From Methylobacillus methanolivorans (lineage in GTDB: Bacteria > Pseudomonadota > Gammaproteobacteria > Burkholderiales > Methylophilaceae): DNA of 64,000 bases. Below, one piece after another: positions 25,372 through 37,700 of the stretch. Location of the stretch: assembly GCF_044751345.1 (NCBI RefSeq), contig NZ_JBIWXY010000002.1:434001-498000 (forward strand). Direction: 5' to 3'. Within the stretch, counting starts at the first letter, position 1, and each line of letters opens with the position of its first letter. The notes beneath the pieces are model-generated. The model was not told the origin of the DNA. It did not search any database and worked only from the letters and a program-made list of their open reading frames with translations. The position numbers were made by a program, and so were the translations under genes.

Positions 25372-26787
25372 ATGCAAGTAAAACAAATGATTCTGGCTGT
25401 TGCGGCCACCCTGGCTGCTGGTTCCGTACTGGCTGCCCCTGTAACCCCTGCGCAGATCGGTGCTGCTCGTACAGCTGGTACCCTGCAAGAGACATGGATC
25501 TCTGGGGCTTCTGCTCCTACTTTCAACATCTTCCGTGGTTTTGAACTGGGTTGCGACGCTAACTCCGTATCCCTGTTCTCTAACTCCAGCTCCGACACCA
25601 GCGTTCGCCCTGGTTCCCTGGGTAACTACGCTGCTTACGCCTGTACACGTGGCGGCCGCGTTTCCGTGGTTTACCACACGGTATTCGACGGTTCCCTGAA
25701 TGCCTACGCTCCACACATCAATGGCACTCAACTGCAACGTCTACGCCGCCTGGAAAACGCCAGCTGCGCAATTGCAACCAGCGCTTTCCCTGGTCACGTT
25801 AACTACAAGAGCTGCACACTGGTAAACCCAGCTGCTACTCCTGACGGTGCTGTTGCCAAGCCAGCTGGTGGTTTCTCCGACGTTGAAGCTTCCCTGTTCG
25901 GTTTTGACGTTTCTACAGCTGGTACTGAAGTTGAAGCCAACGTAGGTCAAACCTTCGGTGTGGCCGTGACTATTCCTCTGTACCGTGCCCTGCAGGTTGC
26001 ACAAGGCATCTACGCTTCTACAGCTGCTGCCAACGCTGCTGATGCTGCTTTTAGCCCAGCTAATGCTCCTAACATCTCTTCCTCTCAGTACACATCCATC
26101 GTGGCTCAGTTCTCTGGCTACCAGTCCGACTGGTCCCCACTGGTTGGTGATGCAGGTGCAGGCAAGGCTGTTTACCTGGAGCGTCGTGTTGCCAGCTCCG
26201 GTACACAAGCTAGCTCCAACGCTTACTTCCTGAAGAACCCATGCTCCACAGCAGGTCTGGAGCCAGCTGCAGCGGTTGATAGCGGCGGTAGCTTCTTCGT
26301 CACTGAGCACAGCGGTTCCGGTAACGTGAAGACTGCTTTGACAACTCGTGGTACCAACAACCAGTTCGCTATCGGTGTTCTGTCCATGGAAAACAACTGG
26401 CGCTCTGAGTCTGCTGCTAACGCTGGTTACCGTTACCTGAAGCTGGATGGTGTTCACCCAGAAGCCGGTACAGTTGACGTTAACGCCAACGGTACTGCTG
26501 ATGGCCTGGAATTCGCTCGCGAATCCGCCATCAACGGCAACTACGGTTTCCACATCGAAATGCGTTCTTTCGTGGCTAACACTGCCGATACCTTCGGTCG
26601 CAACCTGATCCCAGCGATCACTTCCGCACTGGGTAACCCTAATAACTGCGCTGACGTACCACGTGGTCTGACACTGAACCCACTGGGCGGCTCCAGCTGC
26701 AGCACAGGTAGCTCTAGCGAGCTGGCTGTTGTTGCTAAGGGTACACGCTTCGGTAACAACTGCGCTGCACAGCAACTGTTCAACTAA
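25372..26787 (+). CDS. Abundant secreted protein of unknown function
   Basis: A 471-residue exported protein with a clear signal peptide (MQVKQMILAVAATLAAGSVL, cleavage near AA-PVT). The ATG at 25372 is preceded by GGGAG; the frame begins at 25318 but that extension has no signal. The mature protein contains eight cysteines, fitting disulfides in the periplasm or outside, and starts AQIGAARTAGTLQETWISGA. There is no PEP-CTERM tail or membrane anchor. Codon use is extremely biased (CTG, GGT, GCT, AAC, TCC), stronger than any neighbour, as in very highly expressed genes. I do not recognise a catalytic motif. It is a reasonable candidate for a substrate of the T2SS-like exporter, but that is inference. 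Confidence 0.8.
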   Translation: MQVKQMILAVAATLAAGSVLAAPVTPAQIGAARTAGTLQETWISGASAPTFNIFRGFELGCDANSVSLFSNSSSDTSVRPGSLGNYAAYACTRGGRVSVVYHTVFDGSLNAYAPHINGTQLQRLRRLENASCAIATSAFPGHVNYKSCTLVNPAATPDGAVAKPAGGFSDVEASLFGFDVSTAGTEVEANVGQTFGVAVTIPLYRALQVAQGIYASTAAANAADAAFSPANAPNISSSQYTSIVAQFSGYQSDWSPLVGDAGAGKAVYLERRVASSGTQASSNAYFLKNPCSTAGLEPAAAVDSGGSFFVTEHSGSGNVKTALTTRGTNNQFAIGVLSMENNWRSESAANAGYRYLKLDGVHPEAGTVDVNANGTADGLEFARESAINGNYGFHIEMRSFVANTADTFGRNLIPAITSALGNPNNCADVPRGLTLNPLGGSSCSTGSSSELAVVAKGTRFGNNCAAQQLFN

Positions 26788-26825
26788 TACAGCAATAACA
26801 AGGGTGAATACCCTGTGATGCACTC

Positions 26826-26858
26826 GCACTTTCCTGCTCAAGCAGGAAAGTGCTTTTT
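26826..26858 (+). terminator. Rho-independent terminator after the abundant secreted protein gene
   Basis: GCACTTTCCTGC and GCAGGAAAGTGC form a perfect 12-bp stem with a 4-base loop followed by TTTTT. Confidence 0.92.
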
Positions 26859-26978
26859 ACTCTCATTCGTCATGGACATGTCATAAGTCATTTCTATGAT
26901 ATGCCCCACTACGGTTGGGGTAATTAAACACCAAGAACCCTCACCGAGAGTGGCCAGTAAAACATGGGGAAGTCATCA

Positions 26979-28751
26979 ATGATGCTCCGCTTGTTTTATT
27001 TGCCATTTTTTTATGTGCATTTCGAGTTCATGAAAGTATCAAGCGTGCGTGTAACCTCTTTACTGATTTTCACCTGGCTGGCGGTGAGTTGCCTGTCACC
27101 TTTGCTGGCGGCTGAACCACAGGCAGGCACCGTTGCTGACGATGCCACACCGGAGACAGCCAAATCTGGAACAGCCATGCCTGCAGATGCAGCGACGGAG
27201 CCTGGTGCGGATGCCGGGCCTGGCGAAGCCTTCGACATCATGGAATTCCAGGTAACGGGGAATACTGTATTGCCACCTGCCAGCATTGAGCAGGCGATCT
27301 ATCCCTTCCTTGGCGAAGGCAAGACCGTGGATGATGTAGAAGGTGCACGTGCTGCACTGGAAAAGGCCTTCCATGATCTGGGTTACCCCACGGTATTCGT
27401 CAATACGCCAGAACAGGAAATCCTCAACAAGACTGTGCGCCTGGAAGTGCTGGAAGGCCGCATCGAGAAACTGCGTGTGGTGGGTGCCAAGTACTACTCG
27501 CTGGGCGTCATCAAGTCTCGCACACCCGAGCTGGCCGAGGGCAAGGTGCCTTACTTCCCTAATGTGCAACGCCAGCTGGCCAGCCTGAATGGACAGCAGG
27601 ACAGGCAGGTGGCCCCGGTCATGCGCGCGGGCAAGACGCCAGGCATGGTGGAAATTGATCTCAAGGTGGAGGACAAGCTGCCACTGCATGCCAACCTCGA
27701 AGTGAATAACCGCTACATGGCCAATACCACCAAGTCACGGCTGGTGGGATCGGTGCGCTATGACAACCTGTGGCAGCTTGACCATAGTCTGTCGCTAAGT
27801 TTCCAGGTCACTCCGGAAAGTACGGACGAAACCCGCGTGCTGTCCGCCAATTACCTGATCCCCACGCAGGAAGGCGATTACTGGGCCATGTATGGAGTGA
27901 TTTCCCGCAGTGACGTGAATGTGGTCAGCGGTGTGGGTGGTGTCAATGTGGTGGGTAACGGCAATATCTTCGGTGTGCGCTATATCCATCCCCTGCCTGC
28001 CCCTTTGCTCTCCGGCTACTTCCACAATATCAGCGTCGGTGCCGACTACAAGGATTTCGACGAGGTGATTGGCCTCAATGGCAGCAACGTCGACAGCATG
28101 CCGATCAGCTATATGCCATTCAGCGTGGCCTATGACAGCACGCTGCAAACCACCAAAACCACTACGCAGATGAACCTGGGGCTGACCTTTGCCATTCGCG
28201 GCGTCATGTCGGATGAAGAGGATTTCTTCAACAAGAAGAATCGCCTGCATACCGAAAGTAGCTTTGCCTACCTGCGCGGCGAGCTGAAGCATACCTATCG
28301 CCTGCCCAAGGATTGGCAACTCTTCGGCAAGCTGGCAGGACAGGCTGCCACGGGGCAGCTGATCTCGAACGAGCAGTTTTTCCTCGGTGGTGCCGATTCT
28401 GTCCGTGGCTACTACGAAGCCACCGCAGTGGGCGACAAGGGCCTGTATGGCGTGGCCGAAGTGCGTACTCCCTCACTGGCACCGTGGCTGGGCATGAGCA
28501 CGGGTGAACTGTATGCCTCGCTGTTCTACAGCGCGGGCTATACCTCTGTGTATTACCCCGGCCCGAGTGAGCGCGAGCGACTAGATCTCGCCTCGGTGGG
28601 CATGGGGCTGCAATTGAAGAAATGGCGCGGTGTATATGCCAACCTCGACCTGGCCTGGGCACTGAAGGAAACCAAGGGCAAGGAAGGCTCGGCTGGCTTT
28701 ATCGACAAGGGCGATTCGCTGGTGCATTTCCGCCTGGGTTATGACTGGTAG
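26979..28751 (+). CDS. Two-partner secretion outer-membrane transporter (FhaC/ShlB/HecB family)
   Basis: Omp85-superfamily channel that exports the large exoprotein encoded next. It has a long leader, an Ala/Pro/Asp-rich linker, POTRA-like domains (about 75-225: IMEFQVTGNTVLPPASIEQA, TVRLEVLEGRIEKLRVVGAK) and a 16-strand barrel with the conserved FFLGGADSVRGYYEAT loop motif, ending in HFRLGYDW. The start is uncertain: ATG 26979 has GGGGAAG upstream, while ATG 27030 begins a more ordinary signal peptide (MKVSSVRVTSLLIF); 26964 is also open. The exoprotein gene starts 16 bases after its stop, the classical TpsB-TpsA arrangement. Confidence 0.9.
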   Translation: MMLRLFYLPFFYVHFEFMKVSSVRVTSLLIFTWLAVSCLSPLLAAEPQAGTVADDATPETAKSGTAMPADAATEPGADAGPGEAFDIMEFQVTGNTVLPPASIEQAIYPFLGEGKTVDDVEGARAALEKAFHDLGYPTVFVNTPEQEILNKTVRLEVLEGRIEKLRVVGAKYYSLGVIKSRTPELAEGKVPYFPNVQRQLASLNGQQDRQVAPVMRAGKTPGMVEIDLKVEDKLPLHANLEVNNRYMANTTKSRLVGSVRYDNLWQLDHSLSLSFQVTPESTDETRVLSANYLIPTQEGDYWAMYGVISRSDVNVVSGVGGVNVVGNGNIFGVRYIHPLPAPLLSGYFHNISVGADYKDFDEVIGLNGSNVDSMPISYMPFSVAYDSTLQTTKTTTQMNLGLTFAIRGVMSDEEDFFNKKNRLHTESSFAYLRGELKHTYRLPKDWQLFGKLAGQAATGQLISNEQFFLGGADSVRGYYEATAVGDKGLYGVAEVRTPSLAPWLGMSTGELYASLFYSAGYTSVYYPGPSERERLDLASVGMGLQLKKWRGVYANLDLAWALKETKGKEGSAGFIDKGDSLVHFRLGYDW

Positions 28752-28767
28752 TTGAAGGGGTATCAAA

Positions 28768-31700
28768 ATGAATCAAGGTCTGTTCCGTCTGGTTTTCAGC
28801 AAGCATCTGGGCATGTTCGTGCCAGCACCGGAAGTGGCGACTGCGCAAACCGCAGGTAGCGCCTCAAGCGCACGCAGCCGGCGCCGGGCGCTACTGGCCG
28901 TGATCATGGCGATGCTGGTCTCGGGCGAGGTGATGGCCGAGATCATTCCCCTGCCATCTTCCGGCCTGGTAGTTGGCGGCGGTAACTGGGTTGGCGCCGA
29001 GATTGTCGGCGCAACCCCGGTCCTGACCACCATCCAGCAGAACGCACCACAGGCGATTGCCAACTGGCTCAAGTTCAACCTGGCGGCAGGCCATACGCTG
29101 GATATCAACCAGCAGGCTGGCTGGAGCATGCTGCACCGCATTCATGACAATGATCCCAGCATCATTGCCGGTACGATTACAGGCAAGGGTAACAATTACT
29201 TCCTGAACAATAACGGCATCATTTTTGCCGGCACGGCCCAGGTCAACCTGGGCTCAGTCTGGGCGATGACCTCCAGCAGCATGACCGATACCCTGTTCAC
29301 GCAGGGTTTCATCAATAACCTTGCAGGCGAGACCTTCAGCAATACTGGTGGTTTCATCAAGGTGGAAGCTGGTGCCAAGCTCACGGCTGCCACGGGTGGC
29401 AAGGTAGTGTTGCTGGCCAAGGATGTGGAAAACCACGGCATTATCGTCACGCCCGAAGGCCAGACCATTCTCGCTGCTGGCGAGAAGGTTTATCTGAAAT
29501 CGCAGGACAACCAGGCGAACATGCTGGTGGAAGTGGATGGCGGTGGCACTGCAACCAACCTTGGCGAGATCCTGGCCCAGCGCGGCAATGTCACCCTGAT
29601 CGGCCTGGCAGTGAACCAGATGGGCACTATCAAGGCGACTACCTCGGTACGGGCCAATGGCTCCATCCACCTGCTGGCGCGTGATTCCGTGCGTACCAGC
29701 CAGGAATCGCTTGAGGGCGGTGGTACTCGCGCCGTGTTCCAGGCAGAACGTTTCGGCACGGTTAACATCGGTGCCAACAGCGTGACCGAGGTGGCGGTGG
29801 AAACCGACAACCCCGAAAAAATCAGCAACAAGGTGACCTTGCCCGCCTCTAATATCACGGTGCAGGGCCGTAGCATAGACGTGCAGGGCAAACTGCTGGC
29901 CAAGGGCGGCGTAGTGAACATCAACGCACTGGACGATGGCAAGCCGGTGGGTGGCGGCCAGCCTATCCGCGTGCTGCTGGGCGATACCGCGCGTATTGAT
30001 GTCTCCGGCGTGGACACCACAGGCACCATGGACCAGAACCAGTTGGTGATCCGCTTCTATTCCGAGGAAGCCAAGGATACCCCGCTGCTCAAGGGTTCGC
30101 CGTTGTTGGGCCAGACCCTGTATGTGGATGCACGCAAGGGTACCAGCCTGTTTGATATTACCCCTTACCTGAAAGGCCAGACCCAGACCATTGCCCAGCG
30201 CATGAGCGCGGGTGGCACAGTAAACATTACCTCGGCTGGTGATGTCATTACCAAGAGTGGCTCGGTGATTGATGTCTCCGGTGGCGTGATCGACTATGCC
30301 GCAGGCGTGATCCGCGAGAGCAACCTGGTCTACAACAACAAGATCGTGGCGATCTCCAAGGCAGACCGTAATACACCGTATCACTCCATCGCTGATGTAC
30401 TCACCATTACCGACCCCAAGACGGGCATGAGCGAGAGCTTCGACCTGGGCATGGGCGGCAAGTACCAGCAGGCTTATCGCCAGGGCAAGGATGCCGGCAC
30501 CGTCAACATCACCAGCAATGGTGGCGCACCCGTGCTGGAAGGCAGCATGGTGGCGAATACGCGCCATGACATTACCCAGCGCAGCCAGTTGCCGGACGGT
30601 GGCAAGTTCAACCTGAAGGTAGGTTCCCAGACACTGCGTGTGGCAGATCGTGCCAATACCCTGGATGCCAGCTTCCAGCTCGGCAGCAACAATGCCGCTA
30701 CCGAGGCAGTGGTTGATACGAAGATGCTGGACAATGGTTTCAACCATATCCAGCTCACCAGCATGGGCGATGTCATTGTCGACAAGGCCATCTCCACCGC
30801 GGCCAATGGCTCTGTGGGCCTCAAGGGCGATAATGTCAGCATCAACAAGAACATCACCACACCGGGTGGTGACATCACCGCAACCACACAGACTGCCAAC
30901 GGGAACGTGCACGTAGCAGATAACGTGACACTCAGCACCGCAGGAACCTGGGCCAATGACACGCGTGGCATGCAGGGCGCACAGCAGATGCCGGTTGCCC
31001 TCGATGGCGGCAATATCACCCTGGACGGCAATCAGCTGACCTTTGGCCAGAACACGAAGCTGGATACCAGTGCAGGCGCATGGCTCAACAGCAAGGGTGA
31101 ACTGGCTACCGGGGATGGCGGCAATATCACCCTACATAGTGGTACCGAGATTGTATTGCCGACGCAGATGCAGGCGTATGGCTTCAACAAGGGTGGCCAA
31201 CTCGCGATCAGTACCCTGAAGAATGTCCATATCGGTGGGCAGGATAGCGGTACCGGCTTCTGGCTGGGTGCCGATTTCTTTGAGCAGGGCGGCTTCTCGC
31301 ACTATGCCATTACCTCGACGGGCAGCAATAGCGAGTTCGTGGTGGGTGATACCTCGGGCAAGGCCAGCGTGATTCATCCCAAGATGCAGACACTGCAGAT
31401 TACGCCGGGTTATGCCGCACAGGCTTCTGCCAATAACCTGACTGGTACGGTCGCGGCCCCGGTCATGAAGGCCGCGGGCCTGCGCGCCCCGGCTACCCTG
31501 GCATTCGCGGCCTACAACAATGAATTCAGCTTCGGCACCCTAACGGTGCTGGAGAACACGACGATACGCACCGACATTCCTGATGTGGTTGGCAATGTGG
31601 GCAAGGTGACGCTGACCGCAGGCAAGGGCCTGCACATGCTGGGCAGCATCATCACCCCGGCAGGTGATGTGGCGTTCAACCTCAACGGCAACCCGGGTGC

Positions 31701-34700
31701 AGTGGGTTACGACAACACCCAGGCCATCTGGCTGGGTGAACGCTCGGTGATTGATGTTTCCGGCTATTACCTGCGCCCACCGTTGCAAACCAATAACCTG
31801 CTGATGGCGCGTGTCTATGATGCGGGCACCGTCACCCTCAATGCCAACCTCGGTTTCGTGGTGGCCAAGGAGGGTAGCAAGATCAATGTCTCCGGCACTT
31901 CCGGCCAGGTTGATCTGGGTGCCAATGCACAGGGTCGCTATATCAGCTCCACGCTATACGGCGCGGCAGGTGACATCATCATCAAGGCGCGCGAAGGTGC
32001 GCTGCTGGATGGTGACTTCATTGCCGATGTACAGGGCACGGGCCAGCGTGGCTCGTTTAGCCTCAGCCTGGAATCCAATGCTACTCCCATCGCGATCAAC
32101 CCTGCACCACCGACTGGCGAACGTGTACTGACGGTGACCAGCCAGAAACAGGTACAGGCTGGCAGCCTCAATGCGGGCGACAGCCTGGCTGCGTTCGAGG
32201 GCAAGGCACAGATTTCCACTGAGCAGATCGACAAGGCGCAGTTTGACCATGTCAGCCTGGCCAGCAAGAGTGAGAGCCGCGACCCCAGCTCCTCACAGCA
32301 TGACCGCATCCAGTTCGAGGATGGTGTCAGGCTCAAGGCTGGCGAAACCCTGCATCTGGAAACCCCGCGTCTCAGCGTGATGAACGATGGCACTGTTGAC
32401 CTGCAGGCCTCGCACATCATGATGAGTTCGCCCAGCATCAGTAACGATATCGTGGCTGGCAATGGCCTGCTGCGCGCGACAGCTGATTGGATAGACCTCA
32501 GCGGCCACCTCAATTTCTCCGGTATCAACCGTGCCGAGCTGACCAGCCGCCTGGATATCCGCATGCGCGGACAGGTTGATGATAACAAGGGCTCACTGGT
32601 TACCCCCGGTTCGCTGGTGATGACCGGCAGGCAGCTGTATCCCGTCACCAACAGTGAATACACGATCAAGGCCGATGGTGCAGGCAGCACCGTCACGGTG
32701 AAATCCAGTGGCGAGAAGTACAAGCCGGTATTCAGTGCAGGTGGCAAGCTCACCATCCAGGCTGAGGATATCGAGCAGGATGGCGTGGTGCTGGCCCCAC
32801 TGGGTGAACTGGCGCTGGAAGCCACTGATACCCTGACCCTGGGTGCAGGCAGCCTGACGTCCACCTCGGCAGCAGGCTTGCTGATCCCCTATGGCGTGAC
32901 ACGCGATGGCGGTTCGCTGTGGGACTTGCCGGGTGGTGCCACCATAGGCGGCAAGCCCATGGAGAAGCGCATTACCCTGAGTGCACCGAATGTGGATATG
33001 TCGGCCTCGAATGCCGTGGTGGATATTTCCGGCAGCGGCGATACCTTCGCCTATGAATTCATCAATGGTCTAGGTGGCTCCAAGGATATCCTGATTGATA
33101 ACCCGAATACCTATGCCATCCTGCCGTCATTGCAGGGCGACTATGCCCCGTATGACTACAATTACTACAACTACGTGGAGCGCGGTGGAGCAGCCCCGGC
33201 TGTTGGTTCCAGCATCTATATCTCTGGCGGCAATGGTATTGCTGCTGGTTACTACACCCTGATGCCAGCACGTTATGCCCTGCTGGAAGGGGCATACATG
33301 GTGGAACTGCAATCCGGCAAGGGCCTGTTGCCTGGGGTATCGACCACCACGTTTGATGGTTCCATCCTCAGCAGCGGCTTCTTCAGCAACGTCAACCAGA
33401 GCAGCCGCGCTACCAACTGGAGCACCTTCCGCCTGACCAGTGGCGCAGTATTCCGCGATCCGGAAAACTCCGGCATCAAGGTTCCCGCTGAATACCTACT
33501 GTCCAGCGGTAATGAATTCTTTACAAATGAGGCCAAGAAAAATGGCACCGCAGTACCGCGCCTGGCAGTGGATGCAGGGCAACTGGTGCTGGCGGCCAGT
33601 GAGCGCCTGAGCCTGGGCAGCACGGTGAAGACCGATGTAGGCCTGAATGGACGCGGTGCACTGGTGGATATTGTCTCCAGCCGTATCAATGTGGTCTCCA
33701 GCGTGGGGCCGGATAACGGTACCCTGCAGGTGACTGCGGATGCACTGAACAAGCTCAATGCCGAAAGCCTGCTGCTCGGTGGCCGACGCAACCAGGGCCA
33801 GGAAGGCCTGGAGATCACCACTGTGGCGAGTGAGGTGAATTTTGCCAACACGGGTGCAGAGCACGAACTCAAGGTGGAAGAACTGCTGGCAACCGCCACC
33901 GACAAGGTCAGTGTTGCCAGTGATGTACGCCTCAGCACCAAGTCCTCGGGGCAGGTGACCGATAGCGTGGTACGCGTGAATGGCGATGGTGCCTTGCTGG
34001 GCATCTCGGGCAAGCATAACCTCGTGTATGACCGCGTAGCGACTTCCGGCTCTACGCTGGGCGGTACGCTGGACATTGCCGCAGGCAGCCAGATCACTGC
34101 GCATGAATCGCTGGTGCTGGATGCCACAGGCATTGCCCATGTGGACGGCAACCTGGGCTTCTTCGCACAGGAAGTGAATGGCCAGCCAGTGCCGCATGGC
34201 AGCCTGACACTGGGTGCCAACAATATCCTGTTAGGGGATGCTGATCCCGCCCTCGATGGTTTGCGTGTGGATGACAGCCTACTGTCCAGCTTCGGCAACC
34301 TCAGGCGCGTGACGCTCAACAGCCGCCAGAACCTCAACTTCTATGGTGATGTCAGCCTGGGTAACGCAGACCTGGATATCACCATCAATGCCGCCGGCAT
34401 CAGCGGCCATGCAGTGGCAGGCAACGCCGATGTCACCCTGACCACCGGTCAGCTGACCCTGAAAAACTCCACGGGTGCGGTCTATACGCCAGTCAGCGAT
34501 GTCGCGGGTAGCAAGCTCAACATCAATGCAGAGAGCATTGCCATCGAGGGCAAGGGTGCAGCCTCGCCAGCCGGGGCAGGTAACTTCAATATCGGTGGCT
34601 TCGAGCAGGTGGCGATGAATAGCGGGGGCGATACCGTGTTTTCCGGTAACGGCGCACTGGCGATCTCGGCACAACAAGTCAGCCTGTCCAGCCAGCGTGT

Positions 34701-37700
34701 AACAGCGGCAACCGGAGCGAACTATGCTGTCAATGCCAGCCAGGGTAGCCTCAGCCTTACGGGTAACGGCAGCCAGCCTACCCAGACCAGCAACGGCATA
34801 GGTGCCAAGCTGGACCTCACGGCGCGCGAGATGGAACTGGGCGGCAATATCGAGCTGCTGGCAGGCCAGCTGAAGGCCAAGGCCACGCAGGGTAACCTGG
34901 ATGTAGTGGCAGGTGCCAATATCAATGCCGGTTCCAAGGCCGTGGCCTTTGACAAGTACACTGCGCATACACCGGGCGGGCTGGTGGCACTGCAATCCGA
35001 CCAGGGCAATATTCGTGTCATGGATGGTGCGGTCGTGAATGTGGGCGGTGGTAGCGGCGGCAATGCGGGCACGATCTCCATGACTGCCAGGAATGGCAGC
35101 GTGGAAGTGGCAGCCAACAGCCTCAAGGGCCAGGCGGCCGAAGGCAATACCGGCGGCAGCTTCCTGCTGGATAGCAAGACCATGACCGATTTCTCCACCC
35201 TCAATGCAGCACTGAATGCTGGTGGCTTTGATGCCACCCGCAACCTGCGCCTGCGCGATGGTGATTTCAATATTGCCGCCGCTGATGTGGTGAAAGCGCA
35301 GAACATTATCCTCAGCGCCGACAATGGCAGCTTCAACCTGCACGGCACACTGGATGCCAGCGGACAGCAGGGTGGCAAGGTCAAGGTGTTTGCGCGCGAT
35401 GACCTCAACCTGAAAGCAGGCAGCAAGTTACTGGCGAAGGCTGAAGCCAGTGATGGCAAGGGCGGCGATGTGCTGCTCTCATCCGATACCGGCACCATCA
35501 ATGCTGAAGTCTTCTCCGGCGGCCAGCGCCTGGCGGATGCTGCCGTGATTGATGTCAGCGGCAATACCAAGGGTGAAGTCACCATGCGCGCCGAGCGGGT
35601 TGGGGCATCAGGCCTCAAGGTGGCGACTGACGCTCCTGCGGCCATTACTGGTGCCAGCAAGGTGGTGCTGGAGTCATTCAAGGTTATCAATAGCGGCAGC
35701 ACTATCAATGCTGCCACGTTGGCTACAGTGAATGCGGACACCACGGCATTCTACAGTGGGGCAGGCACTATCGCAGATACCTACCAGGCGACCAGCGATG
35801 GGCTGGCGGTCATTGTCGCGCCGCATACCGAGATTCGTACCACGGGCACCACGACGATAGGCAGTGACCTGAACCTGGCTACATTGTCGCAAGGGCGCGA
35901 TGGCAGCCTAACCATACGCAGTACTGGTGACTTGAACGTGAATGGCACCATCAGCGATGGCTTCAATGGTGTGGCAACAACCAGCACACTGGGAACCGGG
36001 CAATCCTGGAGTATCAATCTGGTGGCGGGTGCCGACATGAGTGCCGCCAATTACATGGCAACACTTTCCGACAACACCATAGGCAACATGACGCTCGCCA
36101 ACGACAAGATGATACGCACCGGGACTGGTGATATTCATCTCGCAGCGGCAGGCAAGTTCACTCTGGGGAATGGCAACTCGGTTATCTATACCGCAGGCCG
36201 GAAGGCCGATGACCTCGCTGGCTACACCAGCCCTACGGGTGCCACGGGTATAGGCTCTGTCGGCACAGCCTATCTGACCAATGGTGGTGATATCACCATT
36301 GAGACCGGTAGTGATATTACGGGTGCGTTACTTGATACAACCGGCAGGCAGCAACTCATCAATAACTGGTTGTTCCGCCAGGGTGGCGGCAACAGCAATT
36401 TGCCAGTGAGCTGGTGGTTACGTACCGACCAGTTCAGGCAAGGTGTAGCCGCGTTTGGCGGTGGCGACGTGAATGTCACTTCAGGCGGCAGTGTCACTAA
36501 CCTGTCAGTGTCTGTACCGACTACCGGGCGTTTCGTCAGCACCAGCAGCAACCGCACGGATGGAGGAGGCAACATCAAAGTGCAGGCCGCGGGTGACATC
36601 AATAATGGTGTCTATTATGCCGGGCGTGGCGACATTGCCTTGTCTGCTGGTGGTGATATTGCCAATGCCGGCAACACCTTCGGTACCGTGATTGCCTTGC
36701 AGGATGCAACCGCGAGCCTGTCAGCCGTTGGCGATGTGTTAATTGAGGCTGTCATCAATCCGACGCTGTTTGCGCAATCGAACGTCAATGCACCAGGCGC
36801 ACAGTCGCTAACGGCTAACGGCCTGCACTCCTCGTTCAATACCTATTCCGAGCGTGCGGGGCTGGAAGTGTCTTCTTTGACCGGTAACGTGTCGTTTGGT
36901 GATTTTTACAGGAATGCGATCACCAACAAAATGGCGACCGCAGCCCAGGGTCTGCTGAGTACCCAGAGTATTGCGATCACGCGCGCTTCACTCGGCCTGA
37001 TGCCGGGTACCCTTGAAGTCACTGCCTACAACGGCAGTATTACGGCGCATTCTGATGCTGGCTTGATCCTCATGCCTTCTAGCCTGGGCAATCTTAGCCT
37101 GCTTGCAGGCGCTGATATCCAGTCCCCCTGGATCATCATGTCGGATGCCGACCCTGCGAAGTTGCCTGGCGTGTTCAGCCCTGTCAGGTCGTTGAATGAA
37201 GCGAGCAACAGTTTCGGCAAGCTGGCTGATTATGTGCAACTCAACCACGCGACCACACCCTTGCATATCAATAATCCGCAGGAAGTTGTCATCGTGGCCA
37301 GGGATGGCACCATCGGCAAGGAGGATGTGGCTACCCACATCAGCCTGCCCAAGGCAGCTTCCATCATTGCTGGGCTGGATATACTCAACCTTAACGCTGG
37401 TGAGATTACGACGAATACTGGTGCCAGCCTGACTTACCAGGGGCAACTGCAGAATCTGTCAGCGAATAACCTGACGATCGTCAAGGCAGGGCGTGACATA
37501 TTGCAAACCTCGGCGGTAGATTCCAGCTACAACCTGGCTGGGCCGGGTAACTTCCTGTTCCAGGCCGGGCGTCATTTCAATCTGGGTGCAAGTGGTGGTC
37601 TCAATAGTGTGGCTAATACCATCAATAGCTATCTGCCTGACACTGGTGCTTCTATCACTGTATTGGCTGGCGTGGGCAGTGGGCCGAAACTGGCAGACTA

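Noticed and set aside
25741..26841. A 366-codon minus-strand frame over the abundant secreted protein gene
   Set aside because: Extreme codon bias of the plus-strand gene removes stops on the other strand. The product is Ser/Cys/Thr-rich without a motif.
29254..30912. A 552-codon minus-strand frame inside the exoprotein gene
   Set aside because: Antisense to the TPS exoprotein; composition reflects the complement of Asn/Gly/Thr codons and it has no start signals or domain.
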